Of a DNA stretch of 64,000 nucleotides, positions 29,933-43,181 are shown piece after piece. Below the pieces are notes generated by a model. The model had not been told where the DNA came from, made no database searches, and was given only the letters and a program-made list of their open reading frames with translations. The first letter of the stretch is position 1; every line of letters begins with the position of its first letter. The position numbers and the translations under genes were made by a program. This DNA is from Microbulbifer celer (GTDB lineage Bacteria > Pseudomonadota > Gammaproteobacteria > Pseudomonadales > Cellvibrionaceae). Location of the stretch: NCBI RefSeq assembly GCF_020991125.1, contig NZ_CP087715.1, positions 2,197,501-2,261,500 of the forward strand, given 5' to 3'.

Positions 29933-30271
29933 ATGAACAAGATGATGCATCAGATAATTACCGCCGCCCTTTTTTCCCTGGCCCTGATTGCGCTACCGGC
30001 CAGCGCTGTCACCCTCAATGAAGCTCGAGGGCAAGGTCTCGTTGGCGAGGCAAATAGCGGCTATATCGCCGTCGTTCAGGATAGCTCTCCAGAACTTGAG
30101 CAGCTGGTTGCTGAGGTCAACGCCAAACGCAAGAGGGAATACGCCGCTATTGCCAAACGCAACAATATCGATATCTCTCAGGTCGCGGCCAGGGCCGCAG
30201 AAAAACTGGAATCCCGCCTGTCCAGAGGAGAGTACTACCAGGACAACCTCGGCCGCTGGAAACAGAAATAG
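29933..30271 (+). CDS. ydbL: YdbL family periplasmic protein (DUF1318)
   Basis: 112 residues with a cleavable signal peptide (ending LPASAVT). The mature domain begins LNEARGQGLVGEANSGYIA and continues with a charged helix ending in a segment YYQDNLGRWKQK, both characteristic of DUF1318. YdbL is thought to keep YnbE from over-multimerising. It is the last gene of the ydbH-ynbE-ydbL operon and is followed by a hairpin shared with rpoS. Confidence 0.92.
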   Translation: MNKMMHQIITAALFSLALIALPASAVTLNEARGQGLVGEANSGYIAVVQDSSPELEQLVAEVNAKRKREYAAIAKRNNIDISQVAARAAEKLESRLSRGEYYQDNLGRWKQK

Positions 30272-30301
30272 CGCTGACGGTTAAACGGTAAAATTAGCCA
30301 C

Positions 30302-30336
30302 TAAAAAACCCGCAGCCAGAGACTGACTGCGGGTTT
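30302..30336 (-). terminator. Intrinsic terminator of rpoS (also downstream of ydbL)
   Basis: Stem AAACCCGCAG / CTGCGGGTTT with an 11-base loop, followed on the minus strand by TTTTTTAG. It sits between convergent ydbL and rpoS; on the plus strand only a short T-run within the stem is available. Confidence 0.85.
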
Positions 30337-30363
30337 AACGGATAGGAGATTAAACCGGTAGAT

Positions 30364-31452
30364 TCAGAGATTGGCGAACAGCGACATGCCATCCAGCCCC
30401 TGAGCTTCCATTACCTCCCGCAGGCGCTTGAGTGCATCCACCTGAATCTGGCGCACGCGCTCGCGCGTCAGCCCGATTTCACGCCCCACCTCTTCCAGGG
30501 TGCTAGCCTCGTAGCCCCGCAGGCCAAAGCGGCGGCTCACCACTTCACACTGCTTGTCAGGCAATTCCCCGAGCCAGCGATTGATGCTGTCGAACAAATC
30601 CGTGTCCTGAAGCAATTCAGCGGGATCCGACTCGTGCTGATCCGGGATGGTATCTACCAGTGTCTTTTCTGAGGAGGGTCCGATCGGAGTATCCACCGAC
30701 GTCACGCGCTCGTTCAACCCAAGCATACGCTCGACATCTTCTACCGGCTTTTCCAACAGAGTGGCGATTTCATCAGCCGTCGGTTCGTGATCCAGCTTTT
30801 GTGCTAACTCGCGAGAAGCGCGCAGGTAAACATTCAGCTCCTTGACCACATGAATCGGCAGGCGGATGGTGCGGGTCTGATTCATAATCGCCCGTTCAAT
30901 CGTCTGTCGAATCCACCAGGTCGCGTAGGTAGAAAAACGGAACCCGCGCTCAGGATCAAACTTTTCTACCGCGCGAATCAGGCCGAGATTGCCCTCTTCA
31001 ATCAAGTCCAGTAGTGCCAGACCGCGGCTCACGTAACGACGCGCAATCTTGACGACCAGACGGAGGTTACTCTCGATCATACGCTTGCGAGCAGCCGCAT
31101 CACCACGCAGCGCTTTACGTGCGTAATACACTTCTTCTTCTGCTGTGAGCAGAGGGGAAAATCCAATTTCGTTGAGATACAGCTGCGTAGCGTCGAGATT
31201 TTTTTGCCCGTGGGCGTCATCAAGTTTGCGTGGCGCAGCTTTCTGGGAGGGTTTTTTCTGTGTAGATGACTTATCGGATATGGTTTCGGAGCTTTTTTTG
31301 GCCGCCTTGCTCCGGCTGCGGGTAGTAGTAGTGTTTTTCGCTTTACTTTGTTTTGTTGTTTCTTTGGTTATAGGTGCGTCCTGCTCGATTGGTTCGGGCG
31401 AAAGATCTGCTCTGGAACCTGCCAACAGGTGCTCTTGACGTTGTGCTTCCAT
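30364..31452 (-). CDS. rpoS: RNA polymerase sigma factor RpoS
   Basis: 362 residues. General stress/stationary-phase sigma factor. Region 1.2 starts at [17 protein letters not shown]; region 2 shows [20 protein letters not shown] and the -10 recognition helix [16 protein letters not shown]; region 4 has the helix-turn-helix [20 protein letters not shown]. The N-terminal 80 residues before region 1.2 are a low-complexity Lys/Ser/Thr stretch, longer than in P. aeruginosa RpoS. It lies downstream of nlpD, whose coding region usually contains the main rpoS promoter; the 238-base leader contains an AT-rich hairpin. Confidence 0.97.
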   Translation of the reverse strand: MEAQRQEHLLAGSRADLSPEPIEQDAPITKETTKQSKAKNTTTTRSRSKAAKKSSETISDKSSTQKKPSQKAAPRKLDDAHGQKNLDATQLYLNEIGFSPLLTAEEEVYYARKALRGDAAARKRMIESNLRLVVKIARRYVSRGLALLDLIEEGNLGLIRAVEKFDPERGFRFSTYATWWIRQTIERAIMNQTRTIRLPIHVVKELNVYLRASRELAQKLDHEPTADEIATLLEKPVEDVERMLGLNERVTSVDTPIGPSSEKTLVDTIPDQHESDPAELLQDTDLFDSINRWLGELPDKQCEVVSRRFGLRGYEASTLEEVGREIGLTRERVRQIQVDALKRLREVMEAQGLDGMSLFANL

Positions 31453-31631
31453 TTCCCCAACTCCTTGTACTTTGCCTGTTTCAGCCGCTTTGACAGCGAA
31501 AGATCAAGCTTGCCACTGATCCGGTTGCTGCCGCATGCGACAGTCTCCGTTCCCGGCCCCCACCTTCGTTAGTGGGTCAAGTCACTGCTAGGCAGCAAAT
31601 GCCGTTCCTGGTGACTACCTCAAGTGGTTTT

Positions 31632-31653
31632 AAATAAAAATCCATTTTTATTT
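31632..31653. repeat. AT-rich perfect hairpin in the nlpD-rpoS gap
   Basis: AAATAAAAAT-CC-ATTTTTATTT, arms of 10 bases and a 2-base loop, 37 bases past the nlpD stop and in the rpoS leader. On the minus strand its right arm gives a short T-run, so it could attenuate read-through from nlpD or act as an AT-rich promoter element. Function unproven. Confidence 0.5.
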
Positions 31654-31690
31654 CACAGCAGCGTAAAGGCTTGTCAGTTCATTGCACCGT

Positions 31691-32545
31691 TCAAGGCAAG
31701 TAAGTCAGAGGGTCTACCGGTTGACCATTTTTCCGAATCTCGAAGTGGAGCATATCGCGGTCGGTACCACTCGAACCCAGTTCCGCTATCCGTTGCCCCG
31801 CCTTCACTTTCGTGCCCTCACCGACGAGTAGACGGTGGTTATGGGCGTATGCACTGAGGAACTCCTCGCTGTGCTTAATGATCAAAAGTTTCCCGTAACC
31901 TCTTAACGCGCTACCGGCGTAAATCACTGTGCCATCCGCTGCTGCCTGAACAGATTCCCCCTTTTTACCTCCGATATCAACACCCTTTCGCAGGGGGCTG
32001 TTTGCCTGGAAGCGTGACAGAATCCTGCCCCTCACTGGCCAGTGCCAGTCAATAGCAGAATTTCGCTTGTCCGAAATTGACGATTTTTTAACGACAGCCT
32101 TACGGGAAGCTGGCGTCGGCTTCCGCACAGGTACCGGTTTCCGTTTGATGATCTTCCTGGGCGGAGATGTTTTCTTTGAGGGTTGACGCTGCGGCGTACC
32201 CGCAAGTTTCAAACGTTGCCCGGGAAAAATCCGGTAAGGCGATGGGATCCCGTTGATTGCCGCTAAGTCTTTGAAATCTCGTCCATATCTCCAGGAAATG
32301 GAGTACAGCGTTTCCCCCTTGCTAACCACGTGATGCTTGATTTTCTGACTCGGCGGTTGCTGTAAGGCGCTGGTGGGGGCTCGGTTACTGGCGCAGGAAG
32401 TGACCAGTAAAACCGTCAAAGCCACAAAAACTGCTCGACCTGCCCCACTTTTCCGGCCCAGTAATTGAGTCGTCAATTGGCGCCAAAACCTCGTTAGGTG
32501 GGGCCGGCAAAACTTGAAATTCTGAGGAAAAAAGCGCCGTTTCAT
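31691..32545 (-). CDS. nlpD: NlpD-type lipoprotein, LysM plus degenerate LytM domain
   Basis: 284 residues. A basic N-region and hydrophobic stretch end in the lipobox VTSC. A LysM module (HVVSKGETLYSISWRYGRDF...IFPGQRLKLAG) binds peptidoglycan, followed by a Lys/Arg/Pro-rich linker and a C-terminal LytM/M23-like domain. The zinc ligands are altered (GVDIGG without the preceding His; MLHFEIR where HLHFE is usual), as expected for NlpD, which activates the amidase AmiC during division instead of cutting peptidoglycan. Place next to rpoS is conserved. Confidence 0.94.
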   Translation of the reverse strand: MKRRFFPQNFKFCRPHLTRFWRQLTTQLLGRKSGAGRAVFVALTVLLVTSCASNRAPTSALQQPPSQKIKHHVVSKGETLYSISWRYGRDFKDLAAINGIPSPYRIFPGQRLKLAGTPQRQPSKKTSPPRKIIKRKPVPVRKPTPASRKAVVKKSSISDKRNSAIDWHWPVRGRILSRFQANSPLRKGVDIGGKKGESVQAAADGTVIYAGSALRGYGKLLIIKHSEEFLSAYAHNHRLLVGEGTKVKAGQRIAELGSSGTDRDMLHFEIRKNGQPVDPLTYLP

Positions 32546-32739
32546 TATTCTCTTTTTACATCAAAGGGGTACATTTATGGAAAAAGTGTCTAAAGAAAAT
32601 CACTGTTTCAAGGTTCCAGGGCAGCAAAAATCTCCAAAATTCCGGCCGGTCACAGAACGGTCATTTTTTTACCCGTCACCCCAGTCAGATAAGAGCAATT
32701 TATCACGATGAACACGCCCTTTTCCGGGTAGGAATTTGC

Positions 32740-33699
32740 TCATGAACGATGTGAGATATTGCTTACATTGCGTCCGTGCACCCACTCAATCAACAGCACT
32801 AAAAGGAACGCGAGCAGGGCAGCCCCCGCAGCGCCCAATACAAAAGACGGCTCGCCAGATACATGGGCGAACTCATCGGGCATCACGTTCGACAACGCAG
32901 GGGCGAGCTTGTCGTGATCCGCACCCGGCAATGTGTCCACACTCAGTTTCCACGGCCAGACGATTTTCAGGCTCCCCAGCAGTATCCCCACCAGGAAAGA
33001 CAACGTCACCGAGGGAAACCGGTGCATCAGCCAGGAGAGCAAACGACTGAAAAGCAGCAGTCCACAAATTGCGCCGCCCGCAAACCAGCCCAGCGCGGCC
33101 ACCTGAATCTCGTGCACCGCCTTGATCACCTGAGGATAGATGCCAATCATCAGCAAAATAAACGAGCCGGAGATCCCCGGGAGAATCATTGCGCAGATTG
33201 CCAGCGCGCCAGAGAAGAACAGGGTATAGGGTGTTGCGGCTATCTCCGTCGGTCGCATCTCACTGACCAGGATCGCCATCAGCACACCCGTAAGCAACGC
33301 CAGCCAACATCGCCAGGACCACCGGGGTACCCGTCGGACAATAGGGAATACCGACGCAAGAATAAGTCCAAAGAAGAACCCCCAGACCACGATGGGGTAG
33401 TGCTGCAGCAGATAGCCGATCAGCTTGGCAAGACTGAAAACACTGACCAGAATGCCGCCAAACAGCGCCAGCAGGAAATTACCATTCACCTGTCGCCACG
33501 CTGCAACGACGCCCTCCCCGAACAGGGTTTTAACCGATTGAGGTCCGATACGGCTCAGAGAGTCGAGCAACTCCTGATAAATACCGGTGATGAATGCGAT
33601 AGTGCCGCCGGATACACCGGGAACAACATCTGCAGCCCCCATCGCCAGACCGCGGGCAGCAATCCCCCAGTACCGGCTCTTCAACACGTCCGTTGCCAT
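32740..33699 (-). CDS. DUF368 membrane protein (PopT-type undecaprenyl phosphate translocase)
   Basis: 319 residues with about eight to ten transmembrane segments. The family signature lies near the start (GLAMGAADVVPGVSGGTIAF) and a repeated PGISGSFILLMIG segment is in the second half, the inverted-repeat pattern of DUF368. DUF368 proteins have been shown to recycle undecaprenyl phosphate across the inner membrane in other bacteria; that function here is by family. It sits between pcm and nlpD, same direction. The 194-base gap toward nlpD holds no gene. Confidence 0.9.
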   Translation of the reverse strand: MATDVLKSRYWGIAARGLAMGAADVVPGVSGGTIAFITGIYQELLDSLSRIGPQSVKTLFGEGVVAAWRQVNGNFLLALFGGILVSVFSLAKLIGYLLQHYPIVVWGFFFGLILASVFPIVRRVPRWSWRCWLALLTGVLMAILVSEMRPTEIAATPYTLFFSGALAICAMILPGISGSFILLMIGIYPQVIKAVHEIQVAALGWFAGGAICGLLLFSRLLSWLMHRFPSVTLSFLVGILLGSLKIVWPWKLSVDTLPGADHDKLAPALSNVMPDEFAHVSGEPSFVLGAAGAALLAFLLVLLIEWVHGRNVSNISHRS

Positions 33700-33780
33700 T
33701 TCTACGCCTATTTACTGATCAATTTATACTGCGCCCGGCGCATCTGAAGTCTATTTGGGAAAGGGGCTGGCCGCCAACGG

Positions 33781-34452
33781 CTAGCGCACAACGCCAGCCA
33801 GCAAAGGCACAAACCGCACTGCTTCCGCTTTTTCCACGCTGAAGCGCTCACCGTCTTCACTGCGGCTGACAATGGTCAGAAATTGCTGCTCGTTACCCAC
33901 CGGTATCACCAACACACCACCGGGCGCCAATTGCTCGCGCAACTCATCGGGCACACTGGCCGGCGCGGCGGCACACAGAATTGCATCGTATGGCCCCTTT
34001 TCGGGCCAACCGAAGCCCCCATTGCTGAGACGCATCTCGACGTTAAAGATTCCCAGCTCACGCATCCGCTGACGCGCCTTTTCTAACAGCGGAGAAACAC
34101 GCTCAACGGAATAGAGATCGTCAACCAGGCGCGCCAGGATGGCGGTCTGATACCCTGAACCGGTACCGACTTCCAGCACGCGCGCGCGGGACTTGGCCCG
34201 GCTCAGGAGCATTTCTGTCATGCGGGCGACGATATAGGGTTGGGAAATGGTCTGCCCGTAACCGATAGGCAGTGCAGTATCTTCATAGGCCCGGATGGCC
34301 AGGGCCTCATCCAGAAATAAATGCCGAGGCGTGGACGCCATGACGTCCAACACTTCCTCGTTGCGGATACCCTCATCCCGCAACCGCTGTATCAGGCGGT
34401 TGCGAGTGCGCTGGGACGTCATCCCCAGGCCTTCGTGTCTCAATCGATCCAT
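33781..34452 (-). CDS. pcm: Protein-L-isoaspartate O-methyltransferase
   Basis: 223 residues. Pcm methylates L-isoaspartyl residues in damaged proteins using S-adenosylmethionine. Conserved segments are TPRHLFLDEAL, ALPIGYGQTISQPYIVARM and the SAM-binding VLEVGTGSGYQTA. The frame starts at 34488; ATG 34452 has a CAGGGAG site and ATG 34422 (MTSQRTRN) is the start used in pseudomonads. The gene is directly downstream of truD; in most gammaproteobacteria surE lies between them, but only about 120 bases are present here. Confidence 0.93.
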   Translation of the reverse strand: MDRLRHEGLGMTSQRTRNRLIQRLRDEGIRNEEVLDVMASTPRHLFLDEALAIRAYEDTALPIGYGQTISQPYIVARMTEMLLSRAKSRARVLEVGTGSGYQTAILARLVDDLYSVERVSPLLEKARQRMRELGIFNVEMRLSNGGFGWPEKGPYDAILCAAAPASVPDELREQLAPGGVLVIPVGNEQQFLTIVSRSEDGERFSVEKAEAVRFVPLLAGVVR

Positions 34453-34575
34453 ATGGACAGTCAGTCTCCCTGCAAGCAAGATCGCCAACGCAGCGCCGTG
34501 AAGTGAATGTATACTCGTCTGCGCCGACTACTGGACCGGACAATGCCTGCGGCACCGGTCACACTTTATTGTCGT

Positions 34576-35595
34576 TTATTTTATGGTGCCAATGGACTGG
34601 TTGACCAGTTCGGCTAACTCCCCCAACACCGCCGTGGCAAAGGCGCCCGGTGGTAGCGCAAAATCCAGCCACAGGTCTGGTGCTTGCCCCTCGTCCTGCC
34701 ACACATATTGAAACGCCGCCGGCGCCAATACCAATGGCCGCCGCTCCTGGCTCAGTCCGCAGTGTTCCAGCCAATCCTGCCATCCTGCCCACAGGCTCAT
34801 GGCATCATTCTCCAGCGTGAGCTGCTCATCGCTGGCCGCATTGCGCCCCCGTCCCCACAAAGGGCCGGAAGGAAAGGCTTCCGGCTCGCCAGGCAACACT
34901 TCCTGCCAATTGCCCGTTGAGACCCTTGCACTCAGCACCTGATTGAACAGCCAACTGCGGGCCGCAGACATGGCAAAGGTCTTCTGCTTTCTGGGCAGCC
35001 GACGGCGCTCTCCCGCGTGCTCTGCGGCGACGATTCCCGCTGCAAGGTCCAGATTGCCGCCATCGCGGCCAAAGCGCTGTTCGCCAAAGTAATTGGGTAC
35101 ACCGGCCGACATCCGGGCCAAGATCTGGTCCGCGGCGTCACGGTCCCCCTGAATATTGCGCAGCCGGATGCGGAAGCGATTGCCGCTGTGCTCCCCCCGG
35201 CGCAACTTGCGCGCACCACGGTAATGTTGCACCACGGTGGTCTCATCGTTGTTTACCGCAGTCCAGTCGGGCTCCGGCTTTTGCGCCAGCCACACACTGA
35301 ACCACTGAGTGGTCACGGCATGGCGGTCCTTCAGGCCGAAAAAGCCCACGTCCTGATTGCGCACGCCCGCCAGTTCTGCCAGCTGTTGTGCAACCCAACC
35401 GGTATTGGCTCCGCGTTTGCGGATCTGCAGGTACACATGCTCACCCTCCCCTTCCTGGGGAGCGGCCAGTTCTTCTACGATGAAATCTTCCGGTTCGGTA
35501 CGAAAATCCGCACGGATAGCGGGGCCGCCGTAGGCTCGGGGCCAGTTCAGGTTCCAACCGGCATTGTCTTTACTTGTATTGTCTTTATCAGTCAC
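34576..35595 (-). CDS. truD: tRNA pseudouridine(13) synthase
   Basis: 339 residues. TruD converts U13 of tRNA-Glu to pseudouridine. The N-terminus ([23 protein letters not shown] split) and the catalytic-Asp motif [18 protein letters not shown] are present, as is the TruD-insert [18 protein letters not shown]. The start is GTG 35595, overlapping the ispF stop (GTGACTGA); the open frame upstream to 35751 is a shadow of ispF. Translation is probably coupled to ispF. Confidence 0.95.
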   Translation of the reverse strand: MTDKDNTSKDNAGWNLNWPRAYGGPAIRADFRTEPEDFIVEELAAPQEGEGEHVYLQIRKRGANTGWVAQQLAELAGVRNQDVGFFGLKDRHAVTTQWFSVWLAQKPEPDWTAVNNDETTVVQHYRGARKLRRGEHSGNRFRIRLRNIQGDRDAADQILARMSAGVPNYFGEQRFGRDGGNLDLAAGIVAAEHAGERRRLPRKQKTFAMSAARSWLFNQVLSARVSTGNWQEVLPGEPEAFPSGPLWGRGRNAASDEQLTLENDAMSLWAGWQDWLEHCGLSQERRPLVLAPAAFQYVWQDEGQAPDLWLDFALPPGAFATAVLGELAELVNQSIGTIK

Positions 35596-36085
35596 GGGCG
35601 CCACTTCCCAGAGGTTCCAGCAGCACCACTGCCTGGGCCGCGATACCTTCTTTACGGCCGGTAAAACCGAGTTTTTCGCTGGTGGTGGCCTTGATGCTGA
35701 TAGCGTCAACTTCCACCTGGCAATCCGCGGCAATATTGGTGCGCATGGCATCGATATGCGGTGCCATCTTGGGCGCCTGGGCGATCAGGGTGGCGTCGGC
35801 GTTGGCCAGTCGATAGCCGCGCGCGTGGATCAGGTTCACCACATGACACAACAACAGCCGGCTATCCGCCCCGGAATAGGCGGCGTCGGTGTCCGGGAAA
35901 TGTTTGCCGATATCCCCGAGCGCCAGCGCGCCCAGCAAGGCGTCTGTCAACGCATGTAGCAGAACGTCGCCATCTGAATGGGCGACGAGGCCCTGATCAT
36001 AAGGAATGGTGACGCCACCGAGGACCACGTGATCCCCGGGGCCGAAGGCGTGCACATCTATGCCCTGGCCGATTCTGAAGCTCAT
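35588..36085 (-). CDS. ispF: 2-C-methyl-D-erythritol 2,4-cyclodiphosphate synthase
   Basis: 165 residues. IspF catalyses the cyclisation step of the MEP isoprenoid pathway. Zinc/substrate motifs GQGIDVHAF and [18 protein letters not shown], and the C-terminal [19 protein letters not shown], are intact. It overlaps ispD by four bases (ATGA) and truD by eight, forming one tightly coupled unit. Confidence 0.97.
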   Translation of the reverse strand: MSFRIGQGIDVHAFGPGDHVVLGGVTIPYDQGLVAHSDGDVLLHALTDALLGALALGDIGKHFPDTDAAYSGADSRLLLCHVVNLIHARGYRLANADATLIAQAPKMAPHIDAMRTNIAADCQVEVDAISIKATTSEKLGFTGRKEGIAAQAVVLLEPLGSGARD

Positions 36086-36876
36086 TCATCTGTTCCTGGT
36101 TGGGATTGGGATGGCCCCTGCTGCGCCGGAGAATTTCGATGACGAAGCAGGGCTTCCGCCAATATCAGATCGGCGGGATGGGTCACTTTAAAGTTGCTGC
36201 GACAGGCGGGTACCAGTTGCGGGTGGTGGCCGGCCAGCTCGAGGGCACTGGCTTCGTCGGTAATGGCCGCGGGGTTTTCTTTCAGTCCTCGGGCCAGGCA
36301 ATCCCGCAGTCGCCCGAGCGGGGCTTTCTGCGGGGTCTGCGCCAGCCAGATCTCGGACCGGGGCAATGTCTGCCGGACGAGGCTTTGGCCACCTGCTACA
36401 GGCTCTGCCTGTTTGACGGTATCGCTGGCAGGCTGGGCGAGCAGTGCCATGGATGCAGCCTCGAGCAGACGCACTATATCTCCGTGTTCCACCAGAGGCC
36501 GGGCGGCGTCGTGGACAAGGACAGTGGTTTCTGGGGGCTGTTGCGCGCTCAGAAAGTCGAGGGCGGCCAGTACGGAGTCGGCGCGCTCGCTGCCGCCGGT
36601 AACGGTGTGCACGCGCGGATCTGCGGCTTCTGCCAGAGATTGGAATTGTCGGTCGTCGGCGGCGATGGCGACGATGATGCCGGTAACGTTCGGCCAGCCG
36701 AGGATGTTCTGCAGGGTATGGGCGATGAGGGGTTTGTCTGCGAGCGGCAGGTATTGTTTGGGTTGAGCTGTGCCCATGCGTTTGCCGGCACCGGCGGCGG
36801 GTACGATGACCCAGTATGGCGCGGTGGCGGGTTTGGGGGCATTTACCTCAGGAGGTTGGGCGTCGGAGGCGGTCAT
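36082..36876 (-). CDS. ispD: 2-C-methyl-D-erythritol 4-phosphate cytidylyltransferase
   Basis: 264 residues. IspD forms CDP-methylerythritol in the MEP pathway. The nucleotide-binding start [20 protein letters not shown] is clear, and [11 protein letters not shown] and TDEASALE are the other family motifs. About 18 extra N-terminal residues precede the usual start, and a Gln/Pro/Ser-rich tail follows. It overlaps both ftsB and ispF by four bases (ATGA). Confidence 0.96.
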   Translation of the reverse strand: MTASDAQPPEVNAPKPATAPYWVIVPAAGAGKRMGTAQPKQYLPLADKPLIAHTLQNILGWPNVTGIIVAIAADDRQFQSLAEAADPRVHTVTGGSERADSVLAALDFLSAQQPPETTVLVHDAARPLVEHGDIVRLLEAASMALLAQPASDTVKQAEPVAGGQSLVRQTLPRSEIWLAQTPQKAPLGRLRDCLARGLKENPAAITDEASALELAGHHPQLVPACRSNFKVTHPADLILAEALLRHRNSPAQQGPSQSQPGTDE

Positions 36877-37172
36877 TCTTTTTCTCGTGCATTCTGTTCT
36901 TCGGGGTCGAGAAAAATAAACAGGGTTTCGCCTTCTTTGATGAGGCCGAGGTCGTAGCGGGCTTTGGCTTCTACGCCGTCGGTGCCATGTTTGAGGCTCC
37001 GGACTTCCCGCAGGAGTTGGCGGTTTTCCCGCTCGAGGGCAGCATTTTTCTGCTGCTGGTCATTAAGCTGTCGTTCCAGTCGTGTGACTTCCGCAAAGCT
37101 GCCATCGCCCACCCAAAGTCGATATTGGGTGATCAACAGCATCACGGTAAGAATTGACAGCAGCCACTTCAT
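36873..37172 (-). CDS. ftsB: Cell division protein FtsB
   Basis: 99 residues. One N-terminal transmembrane helix (about 3-18) followed by a coiled coil (VTRLERQLNDQQQKNAALE) and the conserved GVEAKARYDLGLIKEGE segment. FtsB joins FtsL and FtsQ in the divisome. Position between eno and ispD is the standard gammaproteobacterial arrangement. Confidence 0.95.
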   Translation of the reverse strand: MKWLLSILTVMLLITQYRLWVGDGSFAEVTRLERQLNDQQQKNAALERENRQLLREVRSLKHGTDGVEAKARYDLGLIKEGETLFIFLDPEEQNAREKE

Positions 37173-37233
37173 TTCATCTGTTCTCTCTGGCTTCAGTGGT
37201 ACAGCACGGAATCAGCTCCGTGGCGGCTCCGCT

Positions 37234-37327
37234 ACCGGGTATTGTTTGCGAGACACGCCGTTAACCCATCCATGGGGGCTCTGCGAAAACATCCCTGTTT
37301 TCGAAGGTCTCGCAAACAATACCCGGT
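37234..37327. repeat. Long palindromic intergenic element between eno and ftsB
   Basis: Outer arms of 21 bases, perfectly complementary: 37234-37254 (ACCGGGTATTG then TTTGCGAGAC) and 37307-37327. Inside is a second hairpin CGAAAACA-TCCC-TGTTTTCG (37284-37303) and the string CCCATCCATGGGGG. The nested structure and the CATCCATGGGGGCT core look like dispersed palindromic elements of marine gammaproteobacteria. It would fold in mRNA between eno and ftsB. Confidence 0.8.
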
Positions 37328-37402
37328 ATCGAAGCCTTCGCTTCGGGTTCAAGCAGGTGAACCAAGAAACGAGACTAAAGCCAGTTTACCGGGCTTGCCG
37401 AA

Positions 37403-38779
<1,377 letters not shown>

Positions 38780-38799
38780 TCAGTTTTCCACGTTCTGCT

Positions 38800-38825
38800 G
38801 GTGGATGCGCTTACGCTTATCCACC
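38800..38825. repeat. REP-like hairpin downstream of kdsA
   Basis: GGTGGATGCGCTTACGCTTATCCACC: arms GGTGGAT and ATCCACC, with complementary GCG/CGC inside. This GTGGAT...ATCCAC motif is a common dispersed palindrome in gammaproteobacteria; a relative is at 39741-39776, on the other side of kdsA. Confidence 0.7.
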
Positions 38826-38840
38826 CTACCGGCTAAAGAT

Positions 38841-39716
<876 letters not shown>

Positions 39717-39740
39717 TCATCGCTCAATTCTTTTCAAGGC

Positions 39741-39776
39741 CCGGTGGTGGATTAAACGAAGCGCATCCACCACCGG
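39741..39776. repeat. REP-like hairpin between pyrG and kdsA
   Basis: Arms CCGGTGGTGGAT and ATCCACCACCGG, perfect over 12 bases with a 12-base loop (TAAACGAAGCGC). It shares the GGTGGAT/ATCCACC core with 38800-38825. No T-run follows the stem on the minus strand, so a repeat is more likely than a plain terminator. Confidence 0.75.
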
Positions 39777-39787
39777 CTCCCAATCAA

Positions 39788-41428
<1,641 letters not shown>

Positions 41429-41541
41429 TCAGTTGAATGCCCGACGAGTTCGGGCGTGCGGGACTGGCTCTGGGGGCGCGACCTCGCGCAACCCGGTGCC
41501 TTTGAGATGGGACGCCAGACTACCAGAAAGGTGCTTTCTGC

Positions 41542-42840
41542 TCAATCTGAAAAACGCCAGATTGGCGGCTTCGGCGGTCCTTCCGCGGTGACGAACAGGT
41601 CCCCCACGCCCAGCAACACCTCCCCCTGATAAATCAGCGGCACGCTGCCTCGCAGCCAGGGCTCGAGGGCAAACTCCTGCAGGAGTTTCTTCAGGGTCTG
41701 GGAATGCCGACGCTGCGCGGGCTGCGCCCGCTCGCCGCCCCGTCGAAAGCGCACCGAATAATCCCCCGCGGGCCAACAGGGACCGGGGGCCAGCTCCCAG
41801 CCGCCGGGCAATACCAGGTTTCTCACACCATCCCACTGCCACGGGGTTACCTCACCGTCTTCGGTACTTTCAGCGGTCTCCAATTGTGGTGTGAGGTACA
41901 GCCGATTGCGAAAACGTCGCACCACCAGGCCACCGAGGGCCACGGCAGGAGTGGCATCTGCTACCGCATCCAACTGTGCCAGCACTTCAGCAACCTGCGC
42001 AGATTCCGGTATCCGCCCGCCTTCCTGCTGCACCCAGTACCGCAGCAAGTTCCGTTGACGGCTCGCCGAAAGCAACCGGAACGCAGGCAACTGAACACTT
42101 TCCCCAAAGCGCTCCCGCCGATACTCGCAGCGGCCGAGATCCTCTGCGGCCACTTCCGCCATCAGCTCAGCGGCCTCGCGCAGATGTTCGCTCGCACGCG
42201 CCACCTGGGATACGACCGGCCAGCGCTCGGCGAGCCGTGGTGTAACCTGACGGCGCAAGTAATTGCGCTCAATGGACTGATCCTGATTACTGTCGTCTTC
42301 AATCCAGCACAGGCCGTGGCGATGGGCGTACTGTTCCAGCTCCCAACGCGTTGCGCCCAGCAAAGGGCGCAATACCGACTTACCGTCGCCCATCGTTCGC
42401 TGTTCGGCCATTGCGGCCAAGCCGAGTACACCGGCACCTCGCAACAACCTTAAAAAGAAGGTCTCCACCTGATCGTTGCCGTGGTGGGCCAGCAGGATCT
42501 GATCCCCCGCCGCCATACATTCGGCAAACGCCCGGTAGCGCGCGTTGCGCGCCCCCTGCTCCAGGCCACCGTCCGCCGGCTGCACGGAAACAGATCGGGT
42601 AATAAAAGGAACAGACAACCCGGCCGCACAATCCTGGCAATGTCGGCGCCAACCATCTGCACGCGGGCTCAGGCCGTGATGGATATGCACCGCTGTGAAG
42701 GGCACCCCCAGCGTGGCGAGCAAGTGCAGCAGCACCGTGGAATCCAGCCCACCGGAATAACCCAGCCACAAATGTCCGCGCGCGGGAAACCGCGCCAGCG
42801 AAGATCGCACCAGGGCTGTCAGTTTGCACTTCCCGGGCAA
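41542..42840 (-). CDS. tilS: tRNA(Ile)-lysidine synthetase
   Basis: 432 residues. TilS converts C34 of the minor tRNA-Ile to lysidine. The PP-loop ATP-binding motif is GYSGGLDSTVLLHLL (SGGLDS at residues 29-34), followed by VHIHHGLSPRADGW and EQGARNARYRAF. The TilS substrate-binding domain and the C-terminal all-beta domain follow. Frequently accA lies upstream of tilS; here the upstream neighbour is the divergent xylanase, so the conserved block ends at this gene. Confidence 0.95.
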   Translation of the reverse strand: MPGKCKLTALVRSSLARFPARGHLWLGYSGGLDSTVLLHLLATLGVPFTAVHIHHGLSPRADGWRRHCQDCAAGLSVPFITRSVSVQPADGGLEQGARNARYRAFAECMAAGDQILLAHHGNDQVETFFLRLLRGAGVLGLAAMAEQRTMGDGKSVLRPLLGATRWELEQYAHRHGLCWIEDDSNQDQSIERNYLRRQVTPRLAERWPVVSQVARASEHLREAAELMAEVAAEDLGRCEYRRERFGESVQLPAFRLLSASRQRNLLRYWVQQEGGRIPESAQVAEVLAQLDAVADATPAVALGGLVVRRFRNRLYLTPQLETAESTEDGEVTPWQWDGVRNLVLPGGWELAPGPCWPAGDYSVRFRRGGERAQPAQRRHSQTLKKLLQEFALEPWLRGSVPLIYQGEVLLGVGDLFVTAEGPPKPPIWRFSD

Positions 42841-43181
42841 GGCGGGGCTCCTATCAACGCTATCGACCGACTTTCAAGATGCCAAGTATGCCAACTCAGA
42901 TATGTCGGGATCTATCGGAAGAGGCAGTATACCGCTCTGGAACCCCCTGCGCCGTCCGGTATGTCCCAAACTCTATTCCCAGCCTCTGTCGCGCCCGCCC
43001 TCCCCCGCCGGAAAAATGACGCAAAGGTCACACTTTTTCAGTGTGACGCTTTATCCCCTTCGCCCCACTTCAATTCCTGGCTAACATCCAATTGATAGTC
43101 ATCATGACTATTAACAGCGAGGTAACGACAAGAAGTAACGACAAATAAGCGCAATAACAATCAGCGACAAGAGAGAAGAAA
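42841..43181. other. Divergent promoter region between tilS and the xylanase gene
   Basis: 341 bases without a gene. It contains two palindromes: GTCACACT-N5-AGTGTGAC (43027-43047, flanked by GCAAAG and CTTT) and ATAGTCAT-C-ATGACTAT (43095-43111). The xylanase ribosome-binding site AGAGAAG precedes ATG 43182. Confidence 0.75.
43095..43111. promoter_or_regulatory. 17-base palindrome upstream of the xylanase
   Basis: ATAGTCAT-C-ATGACTAT, perfectly symmetrical, with partial symmetry beyond it (TT...AA). It is 71-87 bases before the xylanase start codon, the usual place for an operator. The cognate regulator cannot be named from the sequence. Confidence 0.5.
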
